DNA of 64,000 bases, from NCBI RefSeq assembly GCF_963676855.1, contig NZ_OY781460.1:620001-684000 (forward strand), read 5' to 3'. The position numbers were made by a program, and so were the translations under genes. Of the stretch, positions 56,323 to 64,000 are shown in pieces. Under the pieces are notes generated by a model. The model ran no database searches, was not told the DNA's origin, and saw nothing but the letters and a program-made list of their open reading frames with translations. The stretch is from an uncultured Anaeromusa sp. (lineage in GTDB: Bacteria; Bacillota; Negativicutes; Anaeromusales; Anaeromusaceae). Positions within the stretch are counted from its first letter, which is position 1. Every line of letters starts with the position of its first letter.

Positions 56323-57072
56323 ATGATGGAGGACAAGGTGGCGTTGATTTCCGGGGGGACGTCCGGGATTGGCCTGGCGACGGCGGCGTGGCTGTTAGAC
56401 AAAGGCGCGCGGGTGGTGATTTCCGGGCGGAGCCGGGAAAAGGGGGAGAAGGCGTTGGGCCAGCTGGGCCACCAAGAGCGTTGCTTTTTTGAAGCGGCAG
56501 ATGTGGCGGAGGACGCCGCTTGCCGGCGGTTGGCGGTGCAGGCGGAAAAGCGTTGGGGGCGTTTGGATATTTTGGTGAATTCCGCCGGCTTTTATTTGGA
56601 GCAATGTCTGGCGGAGACGACGCCGGAGCAACTGCAACGCCTATTAGCGGTAAACGTTATGGGGACCTACAATCTTTGTCGTCATGCTTTGCCTGCGCTG
56701 CGCCGTGCTAAAGGCAATATTGTTAATGTGGCTTCTGACGCCGCATTGCACGGCAATGTGGGCTGCAGCGCCTACAGTGCCTCCAAGGGAGCGGTTGTGG
56801 CTTTTACGCGCTCCTTGGCCTTGGAAGTCGCGCCGTATGAGATGCGTGTCAACTGTGTCTGCCCCGGGGATGTGCGGACGCCTCTTTTGGATAAGCAGTT
56901 GGAAACAGTTAAAGACAAGGAAGAATCGATGAAAGAGATGGCTCGTTGGTATCCACTGCAGCGTTTAGCTACGGCGGCGGAAGTAGCATCGGTCATCGGC
57001 TTTTTGGCGTCCCAGGAGGCTTCCTTTGTTACCGGTGCTATCTGGTCTGTTGACGGCGGGTTAACAGCGTAA
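56323..57072 (+). CDS. Short-chain dehydrogenase/reductase
   Basis: This protein of 249 residues has a Rossmann NAD(P) site VALISGGTSGIGLATAAW (a GGTSGIG variant of TGxxxGIG), NSAG near 90, the catalytic YSASK (about 151-155) and the serine in VNVASDAA. The C-terminal VTGAIWSVDGG is standard. The substrate is unknown. GGGAGC precedes the start. Both ATG 56323 and 56326 are possible. Confidence 0.92.
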   Translation: MMEDKVALISGGTSGIGLATAAWLLDKGARVVISGRSREKGEKALGQLGHQERCFFEAADVAEDAACRRLAVQAEKRWGRLDILVNSAGFYLEQCLAETTPEQLQRLLAVNVMGTYNLCRHALPALRRAKGNIVNVASDAALHGNVGCSAYSASKGAVVAFTRSLALEVAPYEMRVNCVCPGDVRTPLLDKQLETVKDKEESMKEMARWYPLQRLATAAEVASVIGFLASQEASFVTGAIWSVDGGLTA

Positions 57073-57074
57073 GA

Positions 57075-57115
57075 CGGGGCCGGAGAACGAGGTTTGAACA
57101 AGAGAACCAGAGTCG
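57075..57115. repeat. Partial copy of the CACAGAG repeat
   Basis: GAACAAGAGAACCAGAGT is the complement of the 34020-34075 fragment over 18 bases. Confidence 0.5.
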
Positions 57116-57153
57116 TGGGAGGGTACGATGGAGGGCTCGGTTTTAAGAGCAAT

Positions 57154-57181
57154 AAAAAACGACCGCGTATGCGGTCGTTTT
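57154..57181. terminator. Bidirectional terminator between the SDR gene and glpP
   Basis: AAAACGACCGC and GCGGTCGTTTT form a perfect stem with a 4-nt loop, A-run and T-run on the two sides. Confidence 0.88.
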
Positions 57182-57216
57182 GCTGTGTCTCGTTTTTACT
57201 CCGTCGTAACCTCACT

Positions 57217-57813
57217 CTATTCCTCGCCCTTGATATCCCAAAGCTCGCGGCGGCTGGTGCTGACAGCGCAGACGCCGTTCTTGAGGGCTTGGCGGACGTC
57301 TTCTTTGGTGTAAAGCAGGCCTCCGCCAAGAATCGGTAGGCCTGTTTCTTGTTTTAAAGCGGAGACGACACTGGCGGGGATGCAGGCAGGAAGGACTTCC
57401 AGGGCGTCAGGTTTGTAGTTCTTCAGCAAATGAATGCCTGTTTTCATGGATTCCGAGTCCATCAAAAATAAACGCTGAATGACCAGCATTCCTTCTTCAC
57501 GAGCATACTTGACTAGTGCCGGCTTGGTGGTGATGGCGCCGGTGACGCCTAAACGAGACAGGAAAGTGACCGCGGCGCGGTCCTTGCCGATACCGCCTAG
57601 AAGATCAAAATGCACCAAAACACGTTTGTTATATTGCTTAGCTTGCTGCAGGAGATTTGGCAGCATATTGATGTCGCCGAACAGCAAAATGACTGTAGGC
57701 GAAGGATGGTGCTGCAAAGCATATTTGAAATCGTCAATGGAACGAGGCGCGGGGATGACCGGCCCGTTTGCCAGCAAGCGCAAAATGTTTTTATTGTTGT
57801 TTGTTATATTCAT
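57217..57813 (-). CDS. glpP: Glycerol-3-phosphate-responsive antiterminator GlpP
   Basis: This protein of 198 residues is a TIM-barrel-like RNA-binding regulator of the GlpP family: VIPAPRSIDDFKYAL, VHFDLLGGIGKD, TKPALVKYAREEGMLVIQRLFLMDS (in summary), DALEVLPACIP and ILGGGLLYTKEDVRQAL. In Bacillus it binds the leader RNA of glp operons with G3P and stops termination. Two leaders with a shared element occur at 48500-48574 and 49163-49233. The gene stands alone, remote from them. Confidence 0.92.
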   Translation of the reverse strand: MNITNNNKNILRLLANGPVIPAPRSIDDFKYALQHHPSPTVILLFGDINMLPNLLQQAKQYNKRVLVHFDLLGGIGKDRAAVTFLSRLGVTGAITTKPALVKYAREEGMLVIQRLFLMDSESMKTGIHLLKNYKPDALEVLPACIPASVVSALKQETGLPILGGGLLYTKEDVRQALKNGVCAVSTSRRELWDIKGEE

Positions 57814-57977
57814 AATTTGTACCTCATTTACAGATAGATAATGATACCATTTCTGGATGCATTGAAAAAATCCTGCAAAAATAAAAATAAGCGAGGGAGG
57901 AGTTTTGCAATGAATTACGAAATGCTTTATTTATAGTAATTTATTCTGATAGCAGAGTATTAAAGGAGGCAGAAAGA

Positions 57978-59003
57978 GTGAGCGGGAAACGATGGCTATG
58001 GCTGTGTCTGATGCTGGTATCGCTGTCTTTGGCGGTGGCTGGCTGCGGTGGTGAAAAGAAAGATGAGGCCAGTAAAGGTGGTCCGCAGGGGAAAGTGATG
58101 ATTTACACTTCCATTTACCCTGATATTATTGAAAGCGTCAAGCCAGCGGTGAAAAAAGCCTTTGGCGCGTTGGACGTGCAGTGGTTCCAGGGCGGTACGG
58201 AAAAAGTTATGACCAAGCTGAGCGGCGAGATTCAAGCGAATAAGATTGCCGCTGACTTAATCATGGTGGCGGATCCTTCGTACTATTTGACCTTGAAGGA
58301 GAGAAAACTGCTCTTCCCTTATGCGTCTCCGAACAATAAGGACGTAACCCAGGCGAAGGACGCCGATGGCGCCTGGACGGCGGTACGCATTTCCAACATG
58401 ATTATAGCGTATAATACCGCGAAAGTCTCGGCTGCGGATGCGCCGAAAACGTGGAAAGATCTTCTGGATCCCAAATGGCAGGGTAAGATTGCCATGCCGA
58501 ATCCGTTGCTGTCTGGTACAGCCTATGTAGCAGCCGGTGCACTGGCGGACAAATATGGCTGGGAATATTTTGAAAACTTGAAGAAAAATGGTTTAAAAGT
58601 GGAAGAAGGAAACTCCGCTATTCAGAATAAGCTGCTCACAGGCGAATATCTTGTAGCGATTATTTTGGAAGAGAACATTTTGAAACTGGCCTCTAAAGGC
58701 GAGCCTCTGAAAGTGGTGTACCCTGACGACGGCGTAGTTATGATTCCTAGCCCGATCGCTATTTTTAACGCCAGCCAGAACAAAGAGGCGGCGAAGACCA
58801 TGGTGGACTGGTGGCTGTCTAAAGAAGGCCAGCAGGCTGTCGTTAAAGGCTGGATGCATTCGGTACGCGATGACGTAGAGCCGCCGAAGGGAGCTCCGGC
58901 GCTGAAGACCTTTGCTGATAAGGCGGTCAAGGTGGATTGGGTCAAGCTGGCTACGGAGAATGAAAAAATTAAAGAAATGTTCCGATCGAAGGTATTGGAA
59001 TAA
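57978..59003 (+). CDS. ABC transporter substrate-binding lipoprotein (ferric/phosphonate type)
   Basis: This protein of 341 residues has a lipoprotein signal peptide with lipobox AVAGC (Cys23). The mature protein is of the class that includes Fe(III)-binding AfuA/FbpA and aminoethylphosphonate-binding proteins: VMIYTSIYPDIIESVKPAVK (in summary), WFQGGTEKVMTKL and TWKDLLDPKWQGKIAMPNP. The GTG at 57978 has AAAGGAGGC. A hairpin separates it from the permease gene. The substrate cannot be fixed by reading. Confidence 0.88.
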   Translation: MSGKRWLWLCLMLVSLSLAVAGCGGEKKDEASKGGPQGKVMIYTSIYPDIIESVKPAVKKAFGALDVQWFQGGTEKVMTKLSGEIQANKIAADLIMVADPSYYLTLKERKLLFPYASPNNKDVTQAKDADGAWTAVRISNMIIAYNTAKVSAADAPKTWKDLLDPKWQGKIAMPNPLLSGTAYVAAGALADKYGWEYFENLKKNGLKVEEGNSAIQNKLLTGEYLVAIILEENILKLASKGEPLKVVYPDDGVVMIPSPIAIFNASQNKEAAKTMVDWWLSKEGQQAVVKGWMHSVRDDVEPPKGAPALKTFADKAVKVDWVKLATENEKIKEMFRSKVLE

Positions 59004-59022
59004 GCGGAACGCAGCCGTTTAT

Positions 59023-59056
59023 AAAAAGGCGCGAATTCTTGGAATTCGCGCCTTTT
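59023..59056 (+). terminator. Hairpin between SBP and permease genes
   Basis: AAAAAGGCGCGAATTC and GAATTCGCGCCTTTT pair perfectly and TTTT follows. This arrangement, common in ABC operons, limits permease expression relative to the binding protein. Confidence 0.82.
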
Positions 59057-59085
59057 CCCCGCAAACTGCGTGAGGAGGAAGTATC

Positions 59086-60771
59086 GTGGAAGAACGTATT
59101 TTTGGCCTGCGCCTGGATTCCAAATGGCTTGTGATTGCCAGCGCTGTGGCGGTGCTGGTGCTGTTTGTGGTCATTCCTATGCTGTATTTGGTATATAACA
59201 GCGTGGTGGCCGAGGGCGCCTTTACTTTGGAAAACTATAAATATGTCTATAGCAAAATGGTCAACTGGACGGCGTTGGTAAATACCTTCAAGCTGTCTTT
59301 TATGGTAATGCTTCTTAGCTTGGTGATTACCTTTCCGCTGGCTTGGCTGGTAGGACGGACGGATTTGCCAGGCAAGGGCGCTTTTCGTACCATGCTGGTG
59401 GCTACCTACATGATTCCCCCTTACGTGGGAGCTATCGCTTGGACGCAGCTTTTAAATCCTAGCGTGGGCTATGTGAATGTAATTTTGCAGCATGTCTTTG
59501 ATTTGGCGCAGTCGCCGTTCAATATTTACAGCATGGGCGGTCTGGTCTGGGTGCTGACCCTGTTCTATTCGCCCTTTGCCTTTATTACGATTTCTCGGGC
59601 GCTCGAAAAAATGGACCCCACCTTGGAGGAAGCGGCGCGTATCTCAGGCGCGTCGCCTTTGCGGACCCTTTGGGATATCACTTTGCCGTTGATGTTTCCC
59701 AGTATTTTAGCTGGGGGCCTGCTGGTTTTCATTGCTGCTGGTTCCTGTTTCGGCATTCCCTCCATTGTGGGCATGCCTGCTAAAATCGAGGTGCTGACCA
59801 CTCGCATTGTGACCTATGTTTATATGGGCGACGCCAAAGGCATTCGGGATGCTACGGCGTTAGCCGTCTCGCTGATGCTGGTGGCCAATACGCTGCTTTT
59901 TGCGATGACTGCCATGCTGGGGCGCAAGGATTATACGACCATTGCCGGTAAAAGTACCCGGCCCAACTTAGTAGAACTCGGCAGCTGGCGCTATTGGGCA
60001 GTCGGTTTGCTTTGTACTTACGGTTTTATTTCGGTAGTTTTGCCCATCGGTTCCATCTTTTTGACATCGATCATTCGCTCAATGTCGCGGCCGATTGCCT
60101 TTAGCAATCTGACCTTTGAACATTGGCTGCCGGTCGTGCAGAGCTCGCAGTATTTAGAGCCTATTTACAACAGCTTTGTGACAGGGGCGGCGGCGGCGAC
60201 GTTGTCCACCGTGATCGCGCTGTTTGTCTCCTATTTGCTGGTGAAAACCAAAGTGACCGGACGTTCGCTGCCGGATCTTTTGGCGACGCTGGGCGGGGCG
60301 ACGCCGAGCGTGGTTATCGCCTTGGCTTTGATTATCACCTTTTCCGGCGAATTTGTTTTAAACTTATATTCCACGCTGACTATTTTGATTGTGGCTTACA
60401 TGGTCAAGTACCTGACCATGGCGGTGCGTACCATTGCGGCGTCCTTGAGCCAGGTGCATCCTTCGTTGGAGGAAGCGGCGCTTAATTCCGGCGCATCTTG
60501 GCTGCGCACTTGTAAGGACATCTTGCTGCCTTTAGTGGCGCCGTCCATTGTGGCCGGCTGGTTTTTGGTTTTCATGCCGTCTTTTTACGAGCTGACTATG
60601 TCTATTATTCTCTATGGCGCGGAAACAAAGACAATCGGCGTGCTGCTTTATGAGCTGCAAACCTATGCGGACCCACAGAGCGCTTCAGTGCTGTCTGTGC
60701 TAGTGTTGCTCATTGTGCTGCTGGGAAATCTGATTGTCAGCAAGGTCAGCAAAGGCAATATTGGAATTTGA
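59086..60771 (+). CDS. ABC transporter permease, two fused domains
   Basis: This protein of 561 residues contains two copies of the binding-protein-dependent permease domain, each with an EAA-type loop (EEAARISGASPLRTLWDITLPL, and EEAALNSGASWLRTCKDILLPL; both in summary). About 12 membrane segments. It belongs to the AfuB/FbpB-like group in which both halves are on one chain. GAGGAGGAAG precedes the GTG at 59086. Confidence 0.92.
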   Translation: MEERIFGLRLDSKWLVIASAVAVLVLFVVIPMLYLVYNSVVAEGAFTLENYKYVYSKMVNWTALVNTFKLSFMVMLLSLVITFPLAWLVGRTDLPGKGAFRTMLVATYMIPPYVGAIAWTQLLNPSVGYVNVILQHVFDLAQSPFNIYSMGGLVWVLTLFYSPFAFITISRALEKMDPTLEEAARISGASPLRTLWDITLPLMFPSILAGGLLVFIAAGSCFGIPSIVGMPAKIEVLTTRIVTYVYMGDAKGIRDATALAVSLMLVANTLLFAMTAMLGRKDYTTIAGKSTRPNLVELGSWRYWAVGLLCTYGFISVVLPIGSIFLTSIIRSMSRPIAFSNLTFEHWLPVVQSSQYLEPIYNSFVTGAAAATLSTVIALFVSYLLVKTKVTGRSLPDLLATLGGATPSVVIALALIITFSGEFVLNLYSTLTILIVAYMVKYLTMAVRTIAASLSQVHPSLEEAALNSGASWLRTCKDILLPLVAPSIVAGWFLVFMPSFYELTMSIILYGAETKTIGVLLYELQTYADPQSASVLSVLVLLIVLLGNLIVSKVSKGNIGI

Positions 60772-60792
60772 TTATATTTAGGAGTGAACGAA

Positions 60793-61842
60793 ATGGCGCA
60801 GGTACGAATTGAACATGTATGGAAACGCTTTGGCGTGGTGACAGCGGTGCACGATTTTGACGTCACCGTGAAGGATGGCGAATTTGTCTCGATTCTCGGC
60901 CCTTCCGGCTGTGGCAAGACGACCATGCTGCGGATGATTGCCGGTTTTGAAAAAGCCTCGGAAGGAGATATCTATATAGGGGAACGCCTTGTGAGCTCTT
61001 CCCGGGAGAAAACTTTCGTGCCGCCGGAAAAGCGGGATATTGGCATGGTATTCCAATCGTACGCCGTATGGCCGCACATGACGGTGGCGGAAAACGTGGC
61101 GTATCCTTTGAAAATCAAAAAAGTGCCTCAAGCAGAACGGCGCGAGCGTGTGCAAAAGGTGCTGGAAATGGTGCACTTGGAGCCCTATGCTGAGCGCTAT
61201 CCCCATCAGCTTTCCGGCGGGCAGCAGCAGCGTGTGGCGTTAGGGCGGGCGTTGGTGGCTGAGCCGGGCTTGTTGCTTTTAGACGAACCGTTGTCCAATT
61301 TGGATGCGAAACTTCGGGAAAGCATGCGCTTTGAGATTAAAGCGCTGCAGAAAAAGCTGGGCGTGACCGTTATTTACGTGACCCATGATCAGGCGGAGGC
61401 TATGGCCATGTCTGACCGCATTGTGGTCATGCATCAAGGCGTTATTCAACAGGTAGCGGAACCGATGGATATTTACGAAAAACCAGCGAATCAGACGGTA
61501 GCCGACTTTATCGGCTTGGTGAATTTTCTTCCCGGCGAAGCGGCGGAGGGCTTGGTTCGTTTGGCCGCAGGCGGGGAATTAGTTCAAGAAACAAGCTGCC
61601 GCGGTCCTGTACAAGTAGCGGTGCGGCCGGAAAATATTTCTCTTTCTCGCAGCAGCGGTTGCGTGCAGGGAGTTTTGACGCATCGCGTCTATTTGGGCGA
61701 TGCTGTTGATTACCGGGTGCAGGTAGGGGACAAAGAAGTGCGCGTCGTTGCCAAAAGCGATGAGTATGGCGATTTTGTTGATGGCGAGACTGTATATCTA
61801 AGCTTTTCTAAAGCTATGTTTTTTTCGCAAGAACGCAGTTAA
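60793..61842 (+). CDS. ABC transporter ATP-binding protein
   Basis: This ATPase of 349 residues has Walker A GPSGCGKTT, signature LSGGQQQRVALGRAL, Walker B LLLLDEPLSNLD and an H-loop in THDQAEA; the C-terminal part has a TOBE-like domain, as in Fe(III)-, polyamine- or phosphonate-transporters. The start at 60793 follows TAGGAG; GTG 60784 is an alternative. Confidence 0.93.
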   Translation: MAQVRIEHVWKRFGVVTAVHDFDVTVKDGEFVSILGPSGCGKTTMLRMIAGFEKASEGDIYIGERLVSSSREKTFVPPEKRDIGMVFQSYAVWPHMTVAENVAYPLKIKKVPQAERRERVQKVLEMVHLEPYAERYPHQLSGGQQQRVALGRALVAEPGLLLLDEPLSNLDAKLRESMRFEIKALQKKLGVTVIYVTHDQAEAMAMSDRIVVMHQGVIQQVAEPMDIYEKPANQTVADFIGLVNFLPGEAAEGLVRLAAGGELVQETSCRGPVQVAVRPENISLSRSSGCVQGVLTHRVYLGDAVDYRVQVGDKEVRVVAKSDEYGDFVDGETVYLSFSKAMFFSQERS

Positions 61843-62014
61843 GATATCACTCTTGCAGGGACAAAATAAAAGGTTTTTGCCAGGGAAAAGAGAATAGTAA
61901 AAGGATAGTCTAGCGCAGTGCGCTTTGACGGAAATAGTGCGCCGCAGGCCTTCGGCGCAAACTTTGCAGGCAGGGGTTGCCTCCGCAGAGAAGAGAAATA
62001 GGGAGGTTGTAAGG

Positions 62015-63100
62015 ATGCGCTTTGGGGACACCTTATGGGATGTATTTCAACGGAAGGATATCAGCCGCAGAAGCTTTTTAAAGACCTGCGTCACTTTGAC
62101 GGGGATCTTGGGGCTGGGTCCTAATATGGTGGCCAAGGTAGTAGAGGCGGCAGAAACCAAAGTACTGACGCCTGTAATTTGGCTGCACGGACATGAGTGC
62201 ACCGGCTGTGACGAATCATTTTTGCGTTCGGAAACGCCGTTAGCTTCGGATTTGCTTTTGAACATGATCTCGTTAGAATACAATGACGTCATTGGCGCTG
62301 CCGCGGGCGAGCCGTTGGAGCATCATTTGGCGGAAACCGTTAAAAAATATGCGGGCAACTACATTTTAGCCATCGAAGGGGCTATTCCTTTAGCCGATGA
62401 CGGCATTAGCTGCATGGTGGGCGGTCGGCCGATAAAAGATCTGGTTAAGGAAGTATCCAAGGGCGCTATGGCGGTGCTGGAGATCGGTTCTTGCGCTACC
62501 TGGGGCGGTATTCAAGCTGCCAAGCCCAATCCGACGGACTCCCGTTCCTCCAGTGAGGTGCTAAGCGGCGGCAAGCCGGTCATTAAAATTCCCGGCTGTC
62601 CTCCTATTCCGGAGGTCATTACCGGCACGATTATGCATATAGCCTTGTTTGGCACGTTGCCGCCGGTGGACGCCAAAGGGCGGCCGAAGCAGTTTTTTGG
62701 CAACCGCATTCATGATACCTGTTACCGGCGTCCTTTCTTTGACTCCGGCATGTTTGTGGAAAACTTTGACGACAAGGGTTCTAAGGCGGGCTGGTGTCTT
62801 TATAAGGTAGGCTGCCGAGGCCCTGTAACGTATAATTCCTGCGGCAATATGCGTTGGTGGAACGGCTTGTCTTACCCCATTCAGTCAGGCTCTCCTTGCA
62901 TCGGTTGCGCAGAGCCTTCCTTCTGGGACAATGACCCGCTGTTTGCGCGGCTTCCAAACATCCCCGTGCCTAATACCTTGGCTACGGCGGATAAGGTGGG
63001 CCTGGCAGCGGCCGGCGTGGCGGTGGCTGGTGTAGCGGCCCATGCCATTGCCTCGGTAATTCAGCAGAAGAAAGCCAGTCATGACGACCAGGATGAATAG
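62015..63100 (+). CDS. [NiFe] hydrogenase small subunit (Tat-exported)
   Basis: This protein of 361 residues has a Tat signal (DISRRSFLKTCVTLTG, about 14-29), proximal cluster motifs WLHGHECTGCDESFLR and EIGSCATWGG, and a C-terminal hydrophobic anchor (about 330-352). It is a membrane-bound, outward-facing uptake-type hydrogenase subunit. The start at 62015 follows GGGAGGTTGT; a longer frame from 61925 is rejected. The large subunit follows 16 bp later. Confidence 0.94.
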   Translation: MRFGDTLWDVFQRKDISRRSFLKTCVTLTGILGLGPNMVAKVVEAAETKVLTPVIWLHGHECTGCDESFLRSETPLASDLLLNMISLEYNDVIGAAAGEPLEHHLAETVKKYAGNYILAIEGAIPLADDGISCMVGGRPIKDLVKEVSKGAMAVLEIGSCATWGGIQAAKPNPTDSRSSSEVLSGGKPVIKIPGCPPIPEVITGTIMHIALFGTLPPVDAKGRPKQFFGNRIHDTCYRRPFFDSGMFVENFDDKGSKAGWCLYKVGCRGPVTYNSCGNMRWWNGLSYPIQSGSPCIGCAEPSFWDNDPLFARLPNIPVPNTLATADKVGLAAAGVAVAGVAAHAIASVIQQKKASHDDQDE

Positions 63101-63116
63101 AAGGAGGCCTTAAACG

Positions 63117-64000
63117 ATGAAACGAATTGTAGTCGACCCGGTTAACCGCATTGAAGGCCATCTGCGTGTAGAAGTGCAGGTGGATGAAGCTACCGGCAAG
63201 GTGAATGACGCTCTTTCCAGCGGCACTGCCTGGCGGGGTATAGAAGTTATTTGCAAAGACCGTGATCCGCGGGATATATGGGCTTTTGTCGGCCGTATCT
63301 GCGGCGTTTGCACCAGTACGCATTCCTTGTCTTGCTTGCGGGCCGTTGAGGACGCGTTGGGCATTGAAGTACCGAAGAACGCGAATTATATCCGCAACAT
63401 CATGTTGGGGACCCAAAGCGTGCATGATCATGTGGTGCATTTTTATCATCTCCATGCGTTGGATTGGGTTAGTCCTGTGAGTGCTCTTAAGGCGGATCCT
63501 GCGGCGGCTGCGGCCTTGCAGAATACGATGCTCGATAAATACGCAGTGCCTTTAAAAGGTCCGATTGTAAACGAAACCCAGGCGTATCCTAAAACCTTCC
63601 CCAAAGCGACCAACGCCTATTTTCGGGCCATTCAAGATAAGGTGCGCAAAATCGTTGAAAGCGGTCAGTTGGGCATTTTCGCGGCCCACTACTGGGACCA
63701 CCCGGATTACAACGTGCTGCCGCCGGAAGTGCATCTGATCGGCATAGCTCATTATTTGGAAATGCTGGATAAACAGCGCGAATTTATTCTCTCTCATGTT
63801 GTTTTCGGTGGAAAGAATCCGCATCCGCACTACATAGTCGGCGGCATGCCCTGTTCCATTTCGTTAGACGATATGAACGCACCGGTCAATACGGAACGAC
63901 TGATGGTGGTGGAGAAATCGCTGCATTCCGTACTGGACGCCTGCAACTTCTACTATCTGCCGGATGTGCTGGCCATTGGCGAATTCTACGTCAAGGCGGG
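63117..64000 (+). CDS. [NiFe] hydrogenase large subunit (partial, 3' end outside window)
   Basis: The first 294 residues are present. MKRIVVDPVNRIEGHLRVEV is the standard N-terminus and RICGVCTSTHSLSCLRAVE holds the first CxxC pair of the Ni-Fe site. The C-terminal DPCxxC is beyond the window. The ATG at 63117 follows AGAAGGAGGCC. Together with the small subunit it oxidises H2; a cytochrome b subunit and maturation genes are likely downstream. Confidence 0.95.
   Translation, partial: MKRIVVDPVNRIEGHLRVEVQVDEATGKVNDALSSGTAWRGIEVICKDRDPRDIWAFVGRICGVCTSTHSLSCLRAVEDALGIEVPKNANYIRNIMLGTQSVHDHVVHFYHLHALDWVSPVSALKADPAAAAALQNTMLDKYAVPLKGPIVNETQAYPKTFPKATNAYFRAIQDKVRKIVESGQLGIFAAHYWDHPDYNVLPPEVHLIGIAHYLEMLDKQREFILSHVVFGGKNPHPHYIVGGMPCSISLDDMNAPVNTERLMVVEKSLHSVLDACNFYYLPDVLAIGEFYVKA

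Noticed and set aside
61937-61958. Hairpin TGCGCCG/CGGCGCA upstream of the hydrogenase genes
   Set aside because: No T-run and no conserved arrangement; too little to call a terminator or operator.

Overview
The window looks like the replication-origin region of a strictly anaerobic, low-to-mid-GC Firmicute. It most resembles a Negativicute of the Sporomusa/Anaeromusa kind, but that placement is an inference from gene content, not from a search. Supporting signs are the origin gene order (noc-rsmG-mnmG-mnmE-jag-yidC-yidD-rnpA-rpmH / dnaA-dnaN-yaaA-recF-dciA-remB-gyrB), ParB and Noc side by side with their own binding sites, a ferredoxin-dependent 2-oxoacid oxidoreductase, a Tat-exported [NiFe] hydrogenase and a three-gene anaerobic glycerol-3-phosphate dehydrogenase.

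Layout. 1-3435: a three-piece glutamate synthase operon (leftward, 3' end outside the window) behind a promoter, a ykkC-family riboswitch-like leader and an intrinsic terminator. 3785-9874: leftward housekeeping genes (bactofilin, M23 peptidase, DUF4446, DUF554, class V aminotransferase, parB, parA) with two perfect parS sites. 10104-13159: a split cobalamin-dependent methionine synthase, the only rightward genes left of the origin. 13160-15016: a dispersed palindromic element, noc and its binding site, and a nested palindrome. 15017-21244: the gid/trm/yidC/rnpA/rpmH genes. 21245-23448: a bipartite oriC around dnaA, with DnaA boxes on both sides and DnaA-trio-like triplets in the dnaA-dnaN gap. 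23449-29051: dnaN to gyrB. 29236-33508: korDABC and an SLC13-type transporter. 34153-36553: a LytS/LytR-type two-component pair. 36918-39773: an OmpR-type two-component system between two small membrane-protein genes whose promoters carry the same direct-repeat box. 39941-45860: pheA, a TetR regulator, a secreted protein, gcvH, a NifU-like protein, a GGGtGRT protein and an MFS transporter. 46002-52409: glpK and glpF (leftward) and a three-gene G3P dehydrogenase (rightward), each transcription unit preceded by a matching terminator-type leader; the antiterminator gene glpP lies at 57217-57813. 52598-57072: a DUF89 protein, a chemoreceptor, a Nudix hydrolase and an SDR. 57978-61842: a ferric/phosphonate-type ABC transporter. 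62015-64000: [NiFe] hydrogenase small subunit and the start of the large subunit.

Genes left of the origin point mostly left and genes right of it mostly right, as expected for transcription co-oriented with bidirectional replication from about 21.5 kb. At least ten intergenic spots carry pieces of a short dispersed repeat (CACAGAGTAACAGAG type), and a separate palindrome of about 172 bp occurs twice in opposite orientation.

The best leads are the ykkC-type leader on glutamate synthase, the two shared GlpP-type leaders, the two-promoter regulon around the OmpR-type system, the gcvH/NifU-like/GGGtGRT cluster, the two repeat families, and the Noc/NBS plus ParB/parS pairing. No CRISPR array, rRNA, tRNA, prophage or intact insertion sequence was seen. 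All calls come from reading the sequence; no alignment or database search was run.
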